A stretch of DNA of 64,000 bases from Gammaproteobacteria bacterium (GCA_004173475.1 SEBU01000002.1:186001-250000); one strand, 5' to 3'; counted from the stretch's first letter, positions 33,785-42,866 are shown. Numbers and translations are program-made. Notes: generated by a model from the sequence alone, not told the origin.

Positions 33785-34732
33785 TTATTTGGGTTTACGA
33801 AACTTGAGCAAGAAACGGTCGGTTTTGTCGTGCATTTCATGCGCTTTGGTCGTATGCGGATCTTGGGAATTGCGTAATAAATTGTTCCCTCCGACGAACT
33901 TGAAGCCGGCAGCGAGGGCTTCTTTTTTTACTTGTTTGGGATCAATACGATGCAATCTTTCTGTGTCACGGGTGCCGGAGCGTGGGGCGGCGGCATGATC
34001 TTCAATTATTAATATTCCGCCCGGTTTAAGCGCTGCAAATAGCGCTTTGTTAACCTCTAGCATGTCGGGTGTATTCAAGCTTTTATTGTGTAGGTCGTGA
34101 TAGTTTTCCGATGTCCAAATCATGTCGAGGGGTTCGGGTGCAGCGAAACTTTCGGCGGCTGGCCGTGATGACCAATACTCATATACCCAGCCTGGATCAT
34201 CGCTGGAGGAATGGAGTTCGGGTGCGGGCTTGTTGAAGCCTTTTAAGTTAATGTCGATGACATTGTTGCAAGCAGGAGCGAGCGGGGCAGTTGCTGGCTT
34301 GCTTGATGAACTTGACGTAGCCCTGGGCTCTGAATCGGGAGTGCTCGGTGAATCGGGTGTAGGCGCTGAATCTGGTGCAGGCTTTGGAGTCTGACGCGGC
34401 AGTGTGATCGCATACACGCGACCAGTATCGCCAACAATGTTGCAAAATATTTTGGTGAAGTAACCTCGGCCCGGCATGAAGTCAGCCACTTTATCGCCAG
34501 GTTTAAGCCCGGCGAAGGCTATAACAGCAGCTGGTTTGCGGTCCGCATCGCGCTCAGTATCACTACTGGGCCGATTGGAATCGGCAACTGCGATTGCAAT
34601 ATAAGTGGGTATCTTCGCATGGGCGCCGTGCATCAAAACTAGCAGCACGGCGCCAGCGAAACCTTTCAAACCTGTCGCTTTCAAACCTCTCGTAAGTTGC
34701 ATGGGCGCAAACTGCATGGGCATAAGTCGCAT
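33785..34732 (-). CDS. Exported class I SAM-dependent methyltransferase-like protein
   Basis: A 315-residue protein with an N-terminal hydrophobic segment (about 22-40, ending AHAK) and a Rossmann methyltransferase domain. Motif I is VADFMPGRGYFTKIF (about 82-96); later LDMIWTSENYHDLH and ALKPGGILIIEDHAA are motifs IV-V. A low-complexity Pro-Asp-Ser/Thr repeat (about 117-145) is inserted after motif I. Signal-peptide-bearing relatives are common in Gram-negative bacteria but their substrate is unknown. The N-terminal 20 residues come from a short DNA repeat (GCATGGGC copies near 34700-34735), so the true start could be an internal ATG. Confidence 0.75.
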   Translation of the reverse strand: MRLMPMQFAPMQLTRGLKATGLKGFAGAVLLVLMHGAHAKIPTYIAIAVADSNRPSSDTERDADRKPAAVIAFAGLKPGDKVADFMPGRGYFTKIFCNIVGDTGRVYAITLPRQTPKPAPDSAPTPDSPSTPDSEPRATSSSSSKPATAPLAPACNNVIDINLKGFNKPAPELHSSSDDPGWVYEYWSSRPAAESFAAPEPLDMIWTSENYHDLHNKSLNTPDMLEVNKALFAALKPGGILIIEDHAAAPRSGTRDTERLHRIDPKQVKKEALAAGFKFVGGNNLLRNSQDPHTTKAHEMHDKTDRFLLKFRKPK

Positions 34733-34778
34733 GGGCTCAACGTTAATTTAACAATGAGCCGCATTATTCACGTCTTAC

Positions 34779-37079
34779 TTAAATTTCACCTTTTACCGGG
34801 CCAAAAGCAGGCGGTGCTTTGCGATGATGGGTTGCCGCTTCATAAGCCGATGCCGCCTTCAATAAATTGGATTCCTGACCAGGTTCCGCCCAGAAGGCAA
34901 TGTTGTATGGCAGACCTATACCACCAAGCTTGGTGGCGACGGAGTTTTCTACGCCCTCATACTTGGTAGCATCCTTGTTGAGCGCAAACTTGGGGTCGTA
35001 GGTGGTTTTAGCAAAGCCAGCAGGAATGAAAACTTCGGGAATGCCCAACATAGCACCGTAACCGAACGCTGGTCCGCCAGCACCGCCACCGCCCGGGCCA
35101 CCAATGGTCGCCCCGCCGATTTTACCTTGCAGAGTCAGGTTAACGGGGTTGACGAACATATCGAGCTTGTTCTGTTCGAGTACTTTTATCATGGCCATAC
35201 GCAGCGTGTCGCGGCGTTTTATGGTGTGGTTGATTGCGTTGGTGCGAATATCCATTTCCTTATTTTCCCAATTCTTCATAGCCGCCCGGCGCGTATCGTT
35301 GTAGTACTTGGCATTGGCATTCAAGGTCTGCCAGTCATACACGCGGCTGTCGCCACGTAAAGCCAGGTACTGGCCAAACTGGAAGGCGAAGGTGTAACCG
35401 GTGATCGCTTCCGGATCATTCGGTGGGTTAGCGACAACGCTATTGAAATCCATCGCCGCCGGTAAGGGCGCCTTGTGAGCCGACAAAGCTACAAGGTACT
35501 TACGGCTTGCCACATCCCAACCGGGCACTTCAAACATAGCTTTGCCATCTTTTTTCCACGAAAAAATTTCTGGCATGTGGAAAGGTAATAGCTCTGCAAA
35601 CGCATCGTTAAAACCGAAAGTCATGTTGGGAATAGCTGGATCGTCCGGGTATTTCGGATCTATGTCTTCCACCAATTCCGCACCGAGATCTTTGAGCACC
35701 TGCAGTTCTTTATTGATGCCATCGCTTACCGCTGCATCGCCGGGCGCTTTCTTGATAAACAGCGCTCGGATTACACCAATTCGCATACCTGCCAACGGCT
35801 TGGCTGTTCCGGCCGGTGTTAATGCCTCCACATAAGGCGTTTTGCTGGCAACTACACGCGGCAGGGCAGTATAGGGATCGCGTGCATCAAAAAACTTGCC
35901 GGTTGTTTTGTCGCGGAAGGCGTCGAGAATGGTGGTGGCGTCTTTGACTGAGCGGCAGATGATTCCCGGACGATCTTGATAAGGATTAGCGCCTATAGTG
36001 CCGGCGAATGAGATCATGCCTTTGGTGGGTACTACCAGCGCCACGCCCTGATAATTGGCTGGGCCACGGCAAGAACCACCCGTAGTTTCGCAGATTGAAC
36101 ACATGGTTAGATTGGCTGCTACAGAGACACCCGAGCCTCCGCTCGAACCGCTTGTAACGCGCTCGGTGTCGTAGGGATTGCAAGTGGTGCCACCCCATGA
36201 TTCACGGGAACCGCCAGCGCCAATGTAAGGGCGCTCAACTTTAGCGTCACCGGATGGATCGCCGCTGCCCGCGTTATATTCAGATTCGTGCGCTTGCGCG
36301 TACATGATTGCACCGGCAGCACGTAAACGCGCGACCAGGGTGGCATCAGCTGGTGGTGCATCCATGGCGTAGTTAACGTCGGCACCGGCAGTAGTGCGCA
36401 TGTCAGCGGCATCGTATATGCCTTTGTTTGCCATGAGCGTGCAGTACAAGGGCATGGCCTCGGTATCAATATTTTTGCCGTATTTCGCATCCAAAGCCGC
36501 TGCGTATTCCAGCGCATCGGGTTGTTGACGGAATTTTTCGCACACGATCGGAGCACCTGTTGGCAGTGGTTTGCCGGGCGCTGCATCAAACGCACCTTTA
36601 CAAGTGACCGAACGTTCGCCCCGAATATTTAGTACTTCTAGCGTATTGAGCTGGCCCGCATTAGGAATACCGGCGACCATCCCGTATTGCTGATTGACGG
36701 AAGGGTCAGACATGGTGGGTTCCATGCGACCATAATCCGGTGTCAGGCCTTTGTATTTATCAAAATCGGAAACCAGCTTGTTGATTGCAAGCGTACTGGT
36801 GGGAAATTTCACGGGCGAGCCGGCACGTATAGCGCCCTGGGTTGCAGGTATCTTGGCTCCGTCTAAGGTCACCAGCTTGGTACAACTCCCGTTGTAGGTT
36901 TTGGCCCGTGCAATGTAGGACTCAACGACCTGCTTACAGGTAATCTCGCCAGAGCGGATGGCGCTCTGGACGCTATCAATGGTGGCCTCCTGGAGACGAA
37001 ATTCTCCGGCCTGAGTACTGAAGGCGCACAATGCGGCGGCCGTCAGCATGAAAGATTGGACAGCAATACGCATCGACAT
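34779..37079 (-). CDS. Long Cys-rich exported amidase-signature enzyme (copy 3)
   Basis: 766 residues from the ATG at 37079 (AGGAG 6 nt before it). The open frame runs back to 37226, but promoter P6 lies inside that extension, so the shorter start is right. Signal peptide about 3-24. Same plan as copies 1, 2 and 4: FRLQEATIDSVQSAI helix with TCKQVV and YNGSCT cysteines, an inserted domain with NIRGERSVTCKGAFD, then Lys219, Ser312 (TSGSSGGSG) and Ser336 in CSICETTGGSCRGPAN. The catalytic Lys sits in ANKGIYDAAD, again lacking the usual Asp after Lys. It ends in FGPVKGEI exactly like the gene at 49995, its closest relative here. Confidence 0.87.
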   Translation of the reverse strand: MSMRIAVQSFMLTAAALCAFSTQAGEFRLQEATIDSVQSAIRSGEITCKQVVESYIARAKTYNGSCTKLVTLDGAKIPATQGAIRAGSPVKFPTSTLAINKLVSDFDKYKGLTPDYGRMEPTMSDPSVNQQYGMVAGIPNAGQLNTLEVLNIRGERSVTCKGAFDAAPGKPLPTGAPIVCEKFRQQPDALEYAAALDAKYGKNIDTEAMPLYCTLMANKGIYDAADMRTTAGADVNYAMDAPPADATLVARLRAAGAIMYAQAHESEYNAGSGDPSGDAKVERPYIGAGGSRESWGGTTCNPYDTERVTSGSSGGSGVSVAANLTMCSICETTGGSCRGPANYQGVALVVPTKGMISFAGTIGANPYQDRPGIICRSVKDATTILDAFRDKTTGKFFDARDPYTALPRVVASKTPYVEALTPAGTAKPLAGMRIGVIRALFIKKAPGDAAVSDGINKELQVLKDLGAELVEDIDPKYPDDPAIPNMTFGFNDAFAELLPFHMPEIFSWKKDGKAMFEVPGWDVASRKYLVALSAHKAPLPAAMDFNSVVANPPNDPEAITGYTFAFQFGQYLALRGDSRVYDWQTLNANAKYYNDTRRAAMKNWENKEMDIRTNAINHTIKRRDTLRMAMIKVLEQNKLDMFVNPVNLTLQGKIGGATIGGPGGGGAGGPAFGYGAMLGIPEVFIPAGFAKTTYDPKFALNKDATKYEGVENSVATKLGGIGLPYNIAFWAEPGQESNLLKAASAYEAATHHRKAPPAFGPVKGEI

Positions 37080-37179
37080 AGGAGTCTCCTGAGAGTTATC
37101 TGTTTTTAACTGAGAGTTATCTGCTCGTAAATTGTGATCGCCAGGACAATAGCCACGGCGGTGTGCACGCAGATAGTTA

Positions 37180-37206
37180 AACGTTGGCAAGTGTTGACCC
37201 CCTACA
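37180..37206 (-). promoter_or_regulatory. ECF-type promoter P6 (long amidase copy 3)
   Basis: On the minus strand: TGTAGGGG (37199-37206), 15 nt, CGTT (37180-37183), 101 nt before the ATG at 37079. There is one mismatch in each element, but the spacing is exact. Confidence 0.55.
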
Positions 37207-37286
37207 GTTGAAGCGTAATACCGCATCGTCTTCAGACGGGCGGTAGCAGAATTATCGAAAGGCGGTCGGAGGAAATTTCCGTTTAT

Positions 37287-37313
37287 TCGAGGGTGTCATT
37301 GCTAAAAAACGTC
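37287..37313 (+). promoter_or_regulatory. Weak ECF-like promoter candidate before the 37351 amidase
   Basis: TCGAGGGT (37287-37294), 15 nt, CGTC (37310-37313). Only AGGG of the -35 matches, but -10 and spacing fit. It lies 37 nt before the ATG and is divergent from P6. Confidence 0.3.
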
Positions 37314-37350
37314 TTGTTTTAATATCACATTGAAACTTGAGGTTTAGCCT

Positions 37351-39033
37351 ATGTCACTTTTACCGCGCTCTTTCGTTGGGCTTGCTGCAGTTATTTCGCT
37401 TGTTGTTTCAAACCCATCGATAGCCCAGGAAAAACTTTCAGCTTTTGTCGTTGAAGAAGCCAGCATTGCCGATATCCAACGCGCAGTAGACGACGGTGCT
37501 TTAACCTATGAAGCTTTGGTGCGAATGTATTTAGCGCGAATAGCGGCTTACGAAGATGGCGGGCCAAAAATTAATTCAATTATCACTCTCAATGCAGACG
37601 CGATAAAAACTGCAGCCATGCTCGATGCGGAGCGAAAAACTAAAGGCAAGCGTTCTGCACTCCACGGCATTCCGGTATTGCTGAAAGATAATGTGAATAC
37701 AGTGGATATGCCCACCAGCAATGGTTCGGCGATTTTAAAAAATGCTATGCCACCGAACGACGCTTTTATAACGCAGCAATTGCGTGCAGCCGGCGCAGTG
37801 ATTCTTGGCAAAGCTGCCATGGGTGAATTTGCGGGCGGGAGTTATAACTCGGTTACTGGCCAAACGGTAAATCCCTATCATTTCAAACGTCACACTGGCG
37901 GCTCGAGCTCCGGCTCCGGTGCAGCGATTGCTGCAAATTTTGCAGTTTTGGCGGTAGGAACAGATACAAGTACGTCGGTGAGAGGACCCTCTGCATACAA
38001 CGGCATCGTAGGTTTGCGGCCCACCACTGGGCTGATTTCGCGCAACGGTATTGCGCCAAAAAATCTTAACTTCGATTCTGCGGGCCCAATGGCGCGCACC
38101 GTAACCGATATGGCGAAAATGCTTAATGTGTTAGCTGCACCCGACGTGGGTGATTCACTTAATTTGCAGGTGTGGAATCAATATAAAAAAGTACATCCGG
38201 AATTCTTTAAAAAAAATAAAAATGCCGTGGATTATTCGCAATTTTTACATGCTGATGCACTGCAAGGTGTGCGGCTTGGTGTGGTGCGTGATTTTTTAGG
38301 CGGCGATCCGGAAATTGACGCGCTGACTGAAACTGCATTGAAAAAAATGCAAGCCATGGGCGCGACCCTGGTGGATATCACTCTGGATAAAGAATTTGTG
38401 GATTCGTATCTGGATGTAGGTGGCAAGAACATTCGCAAGCTCAGTGATTATCGTTTCAAAGCCGATTGGGAAAAGTATCTTGCAACTTTTGATAGCAAAA
38501 ATCCAAGTAATAGCAAGGTTCCAAAAACGGTTGCAGAGTTTGTAAAAATTTATGAAACCGATGTAAAAAAATCTGCGCTTCCGGTTGAAGATAGCGTAAT
38601 GAATTTATTAAAAACCTCGCTCACCACCTCTACCGATGATCCTGCCTACAAAGATTTGATTGAAAATATTCTACCCAACGCAACCCAGGCGAAATTGCAG
38701 ATATTTAAAAAATATAATGTAGAAGCACTGGTATTTCCCTATTTCAGTAGCTTTGCTCCGCCGATAAAAAATCCTGCATTTGCCATTGAAGATCCAGCAT
38801 TTGTTGAATCGAAAAAATTCCAGCCTGCAATATTAAGTGGATACAGTTCAGTGGGCTTTCCATCCCTGGTTGTTCCTATGGGATTCGGCTCGCAAGGCTT
38901 GCCAATGGATATTACTTTTTTTGGGAAGCCCTACGATGAAGGTAAACTGATTGGGTTTGGCTTCGCCTATGAGCAAGCCACTAAATTACGTAAACCTTCG
39001 CCACTCTTGCCGCCGCTTCCCGTAAATCCGTAA
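37351..39033 (+). CDS. Exported amidase-signature enzyme with altered nucleophile loop
   Basis: A 560-residue AS protein with a Sec signal peptide (about 7-25, SIAQ). It belongs to the same peptide-amidase-like branch as the products at 14912, 52470 and 54227. Lys112 (VLLKDNVNT), Ser185 (TGGSSSGSG) and Ser209 are in place with 24-residue spacing. However, the Gly-Gly before the nucleophile is replaced: GTDTSTSVRGPS instead of GTDTGGSVRGPS. Those glycines form the oxyanion hole in known AS enzymes, so activity or specificity may differ. GAGG precedes the ATG. A rho-independent terminator follows at 39050. It is monocistronic, divergent from the long amidase copy 3. Confidence 0.85.
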   Translation: MSLLPRSFVGLAAVISLVVSNPSIAQEKLSAFVVEEASIADIQRAVDDGALTYEALVRMYLARIAAYEDGGPKINSIITLNADAIKTAAMLDAERKTKGKRSALHGIPVLLKDNVNTVDMPTSNGSAILKNAMPPNDAFITQQLRAAGAVILGKAAMGEFAGGSYNSVTGQTVNPYHFKRHTGGSSSGSGAAIAANFAVLAVGTDTSTSVRGPSAYNGIVGLRPTTGLISRNGIAPKNLNFDSAGPMARTVTDMAKMLNVLAAPDVGDSLNLQVWNQYKKVHPEFFKKNKNAVDYSQFLHADALQGVRLGVVRDFLGGDPEIDALTETALKKMQAMGATLVDITLDKEFVDSYLDVGGKNIRKLSDYRFKADWEKYLATFDSKNPSNSKVPKTVAEFVKIYETDVKKSALPVEDSVMNLLKTSLTTSTDDPAYKDLIENILPNATQAKLQIFKKYNVEALVFPYFSSFAPPIKNPAFAIEDPAFVESKKFQPAILSGYSSVGFPSLVVPMGFGSQGLPMDITFFGKPYDEGKLIGFGFAYEQATKLRKPSPLLPPLPVNP

Positions 39034-39049
39034 AGCTTACGAGTACCAA

Positions 39050-39082
39050 AAAAAGCGCACATCTCTTGATGTGCGCTTTTTT
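39050..39082 (+). terminator. Rho-independent terminator
   Basis: AAAAGCGCACATC / GATGTGCGCTTTT, a 13-bp stem with a 4-nt loop and T tract, 17 nt after the amidase stop. Confidence 0.85.
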
Positions 39083-39123
39083 GTATAGATAAATCTCCAA
39101 TATGCTAAGCCCTCTTTTTAAAT

Positions 39124-39232
39124 GGGAATCGTCATCCTCGCGGAGCGGGGATCCAGCTCTTAAAAAAAATTCTATAACATCAACAGCTGGATCCCCGCAA
39201 GCGGGGGCGCCTAGCTGAGGATGACGACTCCC
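39124..39232. repeat. Dispersed palindromic repeat, copy A
   Basis: Imperfect 109-bp palindrome. The outer arms are GGGAATCGTCATCCTC and GAGGATGACGACTCCC; the inner arms are GGGGATCCAGCT and AGCTGGATCCCC. The same arms recur at 45916 and 48804. It lies between convergent genes and is likely a non-autonomous REP/MITE-type element. Confidence 0.8.
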
Positions 39233-39331
39233 CATTCAGAAGAATAAAGAGGAAAGCCCTAAGCCTCAGTTGTCCTCAATGCAGTGTAGGAACTTGCAGC
39301 TGCTCCTTTTTTATTAACTACGCAAAACAAA

Positions 39332-41083
39332 TCAATGCGTCTGAAAAATTTCCTGATACAAATTAATTTTCTTTTTAATCGCGTCCGTCTCTGCTGTGGT
39401 GGGCTGGTCAGGATTTGCAGCTCGCGGTAGTGGGCCTAATTTCATAATGGCACCGGTAAGCAGCACGCGCGCTTTGGTGGTGGTGAGATTATTTCCTTCG
39501 ATAAATAAATTGTTTGGATTTACTTTTACTAAACCACTGGCATCACCGCGCGCAGTTTTAACTACGGGCAAACCATTTAACACTGCTTTTTCCAGCGCGC
39601 GATCTTGCGATGCAGACATGCTGGAGTAGGGCGCTGTTCCCTCGCCAACCAAACCTGCTAATGGGTAAGTGAGCAGCTGTTCAATGTTGGCAATAATTCC
39701 TTTTTCGTTGCTTGGGTTAGGCCCGCCGTCATCATCAAACCAGCTATCGCCTTTCAGTAAAGATACCTTCGGAATTGCAGCGGGTAAGAGTTCGCCATCT
39801 GCGTTTTTTATCGCAACAGAAACGGTTTCAAATTTTCCTTTGCGTTTAATTTGCCCGTTGATAGTCATTGGAAGTTGGCTCACGCGCACGTCGGATTTCC
39901 AGGTATGTTTGCGCGTGGGTACATTGGTGAGGTAAGCACCTGCGGTCATGGAACCGAATATTCCGCCGTAGCCGCCAGTAACGACGTAGCCACCAGGATG
40001 CGCGTCGCCTTTTTCAATTTCGCGTGCGGAATAAATAATTTCATCTTGCACTAGCACTGTACCTAATTGGTTGCGGCCTTGTTCATCTGCCCACACTTTG
40101 GAAAGAATAAAGCTAATCGAATTCAAAATATTTGCGTCGCCATCCGGACTAATTTCGCCACGGCTGCGGTGGGCTGAGTTAGCGGTGAGTGGCAATTTTG
40201 TATCCACCATCAAACTTAACCAGTAGCTTGTGTTTTCGACTGAGGGGCTGCCCTCAAGCCAAATTGCGCCTGCGTATTTTCCCGAGTTCATTGCTTTCTG
40301 CACATAATTTACAGACACCGCCATTTTTGAACGGCCTTGCGCGGCCGCATAGGGCCCGTAAGAGAAGAAATTTTCACCCAATTTTTCAGGTGAAATATCT
40401 CCTTCACCTACGTCAGTGCGTTTGGATTTTGGTAACCCTTTGTTGTAACCACCGGCAGGCACGGCGCGATAAAAATCATAATTGGCTTTGCTATAAATCT
40501 CACCACCATTGCGTTCGATTTCTTCAAAAATACGCGAAGCGTCTGGCACAAAAGTTTGGCGTGATTGTGAAAAAGGCGCTTTAGGATCTGTTGCTACACC
40601 TTCCCAAGGTTGGCCATTTGCTTGACGCCCCATGTAAGGCAGCGCGTATAAACCGTCTTCGGGTTTTAATGTTAGGGCGTACACAGGTTTGTCGGTTTCA
40701 CTGGTTTTGGTTTTGGAAAATTCGCCTTCCGCATTCACGTAGCCGTCGGGTGCGGCGTAAAGTTCTTTTACGTCTGCCTCGAGTGGATGCGCCGTAAATT
40801 GTTCAACATACACAGTGACCGGCGCCGCCAGGCGTTGATAGCGCGGCCAATCTGCAGTGACATCGCCCCATTGGTCTTTGTGCAAGGGCAGGCCATATTG
40901 CTCACGCGCTTTATTGCTCGTGATTAGCGGTTTGTTGTTTTGGATTGTGGCTGTCGGACCAGAAAATATAGCAATTTTGGGTTTTGCGTCCACCGCTTGC
41001 GCCATACCAATAAAGAGCAAATTTGGTGTAAAAATACACACAAGCATTACCAATTTTTTCGCGTGTCTGCGTTGAGCTTTCAT
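39332..41083 (-). CDS. Exported, divergent asparaginase-superfamily protein
   Basis: A 583-residue exported protein (signal about 10-30). Its C-terminal two-thirds follows the asparaginase fold in outline: WLEGSPSVENTSYWL (270s-280s) corresponds to the THGTDTMEETAYFL segment. The later ISPDGDANILNSI matches the ADGPxNLYNAV loop, and LTTTKARVLLTGAIMKLG matches the KARILLxLALTK helix. The two catalytic positions read Ser279 and Pro280 (Thr89 and Asp90 in E. coli AnsB), while Lys358 appears kept. An N-terminal extension of about 200 residues is not in normal asparaginases. It is therefore either a distant hydrolase with a new substrate or a binding protein. It follows the JmjC gene by 69 nt and likely shares promoter P7. 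GGAGTGACC precedes the ATG. Confidence 0.6.
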   Translation of the reverse strand: MKAQRRHAKKLVMLVCIFTPNLLFIGMAQAVDAKPKIAIFSGPTATIQNNKPLITSNKAREQYGLPLHKDQWGDVTADWPRYQRLAAPVTVYVEQFTAHPLEADVKELYAAPDGYVNAEGEFSKTKTSETDKPVYALTLKPEDGLYALPYMGRQANGQPWEGVATDPKAPFSQSRQTFVPDASRIFEEIERNGGEIYSKANYDFYRAVPAGGYNKGLPKSKRTDVGEGDISPEKLGENFFSYGPYAAAQGRSKMAVSVNYVQKAMNSGKYAGAIWLEGSPSVENTSYWLSLMVDTKLPLTANSAHRSRGEISPDGDANILNSISFILSKVWADEQGRNQLGTVLVQDEIIYSAREIEKGDAHPGGYVVTGGYGGIFGSMTAGAYLTNVPTRKHTWKSDVRVSQLPMTINGQIKRKGKFETVSVAIKNADGELLPAAIPKVSLLKGDSWFDDDGGPNPSNEKGIIANIEQLLTYPLAGLVGEGTAPYSSMSASQDRALEKAVLNGLPVVKTARGDASGLVKVNPNNLFIEGNNLTTTKARVLLTGAIMKLGPLPRAANPDQPTTAETDAIKKKINLYQEIFQTH

Positions 41084-41152
41084 TGGTCACTCCTATATTG
41101 GCGAGCAAAGTACTTGTCAGAAATGTTAAGAACATTGAGAGTAAAATTAATT

Positions 41153-42301
41153 TTATGAATGAGTTGGCGTGTGGAGATTGATAAGTTCATAACGGCTCAA
41201 ATCCAGCGCAGTTTGTTGTAGCGAATCTTCAGAAATATACGAGAGCTTGTTACGCACTTCAGCCCAGCTAAGCGTGCAGTTTTGTTGCAACAATTCCACT
41301 AAGACGCGGCCGCTCGCGTTTAGTTTTACATCAGTGTTATTGACAGCGATTTTGCTTGTGTTCGAAGCTACTGCATAAACGCTGTTAAGAGACAGTTCGA
41401 GCTCATCGCTAAAAGTCGATATATGCAACGCTAATTCCGTATGGAATTCGCCATTGAGTTTTTCGTGGGAACTTTGAGCGTCAATAAAATTATCGACAGT
41501 GTGTTGGTTTAAGGCTTCCTGCACCAAATGCTGCATGACCTGAGCGAACGCCGGGTCATTTGCATCGACTGGGCAGGTTTTACGAGCATCAAGTAATTGT
41601 GGGAGCTGCGTTCTACAAACCCACATTACATAGTCGAGCGTAGTGGGCGGGTAAGTTCCTATGGAAAAGTGCAGACTTTGGGCAGTCACAGGCGTGACTT
41701 CATGCCACCAACCACGCGGTATATAAAGCACGTCTCCCTCGCGCAAGACGAATTCAAAATCCGACAATCCTGGTGCGAGCCCAAACTTTTCGCTTGTCTG
41801 GTGACTTAACGGAAGTTGTAGTGTTGGGGCATAAACCTGCCAACGTTTTTCGCCGATCAGTTGCACCGCAAATACGTCATGAGTATCCCAATGTTTACCA
41901 AATGTACTCGCGGAGCCGGCAGAAATGTATGCGTTGCAACTGCTCGTCTGGCGAGCAAATTTTCCAATTTCCGCACAAAGTTTTTTTGCGGGCGTTGAAA
42001 TATCTTCAATCTGGTTGATAACCAGAGTCGCACCACGTTGCAGCAATGTGTAAAAGCGATCTTTATTGATGCGTTTTTTATGTCGGCCAAATTCGAAAAT
42101 TTCATCCAAAAAATGATGCGGCGAAACTTGACCATTAAAAAACATTTGCATTCGACGTTCGTCGGGTTCTTGCGTATTTAAAAGCGCGTCAAGGTCGTGC
42201 CATTGCATCAAGGGCTCTTGCAAGACGCGGCTGAACAACGCAGGCTTTTTCTCAAAATAATTGCTTAGGAAATCTGCGTGGCTGACGAGAAAATTGAGCA
42301 T
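41153..42301 (-). CDS. JmjC/cupin-domain 2-oxoglutarate oxygenase (RoxA-like)
   Basis: A 382-residue cytoplasmic protein (no signal peptide). The cupin core has metal ligands His137-x-Asp139 (FGKHWDTHDVFAVQLIG) and His200 (VLYIPRGWWHEVTP). The C-terminal 80 residues look like a winged helix (VLVELLQQNCTLSWAEVRNKL). This is the plan of ribosomal-oxygenase-type JmjC enzymes, which hydroxylate protein or peptide side chains with Fe(II) and 2-oxoglutarate. It is preceded by a perfect copy of the regulon promoter (P7), so its target is more likely an imported peptide, or a member of the system, than the ribosome. That target assignment is inference. The asparaginase-like gene follows it on the same strand. 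Confidence 0.8.
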   Translation of the reverse strand: MLNFLVSHADFLSNYFEKKPALFSRVLQEPLMQWHDLDALLNTQEPDERRMQMFFNGQVSPHHFLDEIFEFGRHKKRINKDRFYTLLQRGATLVINQIEDISTPAKKLCAEIGKFARQTSSCNAYISAGSASTFGKHWDTHDVFAVQLIGEKRWQVYAPTLQLPLSHQTSEKFGLAPGLSDFEFVLREGDVLYIPRGWWHEVTPVTAQSLHFSIGTYPPTTLDYVMWVCRTQLPQLLDARKTCPVDANDPAFAQVMQHLVQEALNQHTVDNFIDAQSSHEKLNGEFHTELALHISTFSDELELSLNSVYAVASNTSKIAVNNTDVKLNASGRVLVELLQQNCTLSWAEVRNKLSYISEDSLQQTALDLSRYELINLHTPTHS

Positions 42302-42370
42302 AGCTGGTTCGAGGCGCTCCCGACAGATTCAAAAGGCTAAAGACGGTTTTTTCACCTATCTCTATTCCTA

Positions 42371-42397
42371 GACGTCGCCGCAATGCTTGCCCCTACC
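42371..42397 (-). promoter_or_regulatory. ECF-type promoter P7 (JmjC and asparaginase-like operon)
   Basis: On the minus strand: GGTAGGGG (42390-42397), 15 nt, CGTC (42371-42374), 70 nt before the ATG at 42301. Perfect match. It lies in the 127-bp gap between the JmjC gene and a glyoxalase-like gene on the same strand. Confidence 0.75.
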
Positions 42398-42428
42398 GGT
42401 ATGGCTCCCCGAATAAATTTTCTGATAA

Positions 42429-42836
42429 CTAGACGCGTTCAATAAGAATGGATTCGGCGGATCGTTTCGCAGGCCCGTGCCATACTGCTTCGATATTGTT
42501 TCCATCTGGGTCAAATACAAACGCACCGTAGTAACCCGCATGATAATTCCGTGGCCCAGGTTTTCCATTATCTTGCGCGCCCGCACTGATCGCTGCTTCG
42601 TAAAATTTGTGCACTGTATCTTTATCTCTGGCTTGAAACGCCAGGTGAACATGTGAAATTTTGTCGTCCGCAACATCTACATAAATTTCATCGGCATAAA
42701 AATATCCATCACCTTCGCCGTATCCTTCCATTAAACCTAGAGCATCAAGCACTGCGAGGTAAAAACGTTTACTGGTTTCAAGATCTTTGACGCGAAGATG
42801 AATGTGATCGATCAAACGACCTTTGTGGTAGTTCAT
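42429..42836 (-). CDS. VOC (glyoxalase/bleomycin-resistance) family protein
   Basis: A 135-residue single vicinal-oxygen-chelate domain protein. It starts IDHIHLRVKDLETSKRFYLAVLDALG, with the typical first metal-ligand His, and ends with the YAAFVFDPDGNNIEAVWH-like strand (GYYGAFVFDPDGNNIEAV), which supplies the C-terminal Glu ligand. Close relatives are often annotated as lactoylglutathione-lyase-like, with unknown substrate. The gene follows a small membrane protein by 30 nt; neither has the ECF motif upstream, so it is probably outside the regulon. Confidence 0.8.
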   Translation of the reverse strand: MNYHKGRLIDHIHLRVKDLETSKRFYLAVLDALGLMEGYGEGDGYFYADEIYVDVADDKISHVHLAFQARDKDTVHKFYEAAISAGAQDNGKPGPRNYHAGYYGAFVFDPDGNNIEAVWHGPAKRSAESILIERV

Positions 42837-42866
42837 GTAGTCTCCAGAATAACTGAGGTTAATACC

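Noticed and set aside
33680-33877. Small plus-strand frame of 65 codons
   Set aside because: Non-ATG start, no ribosome site, and it overlaps the 3' end of the methyltransferase gene on the other strand.
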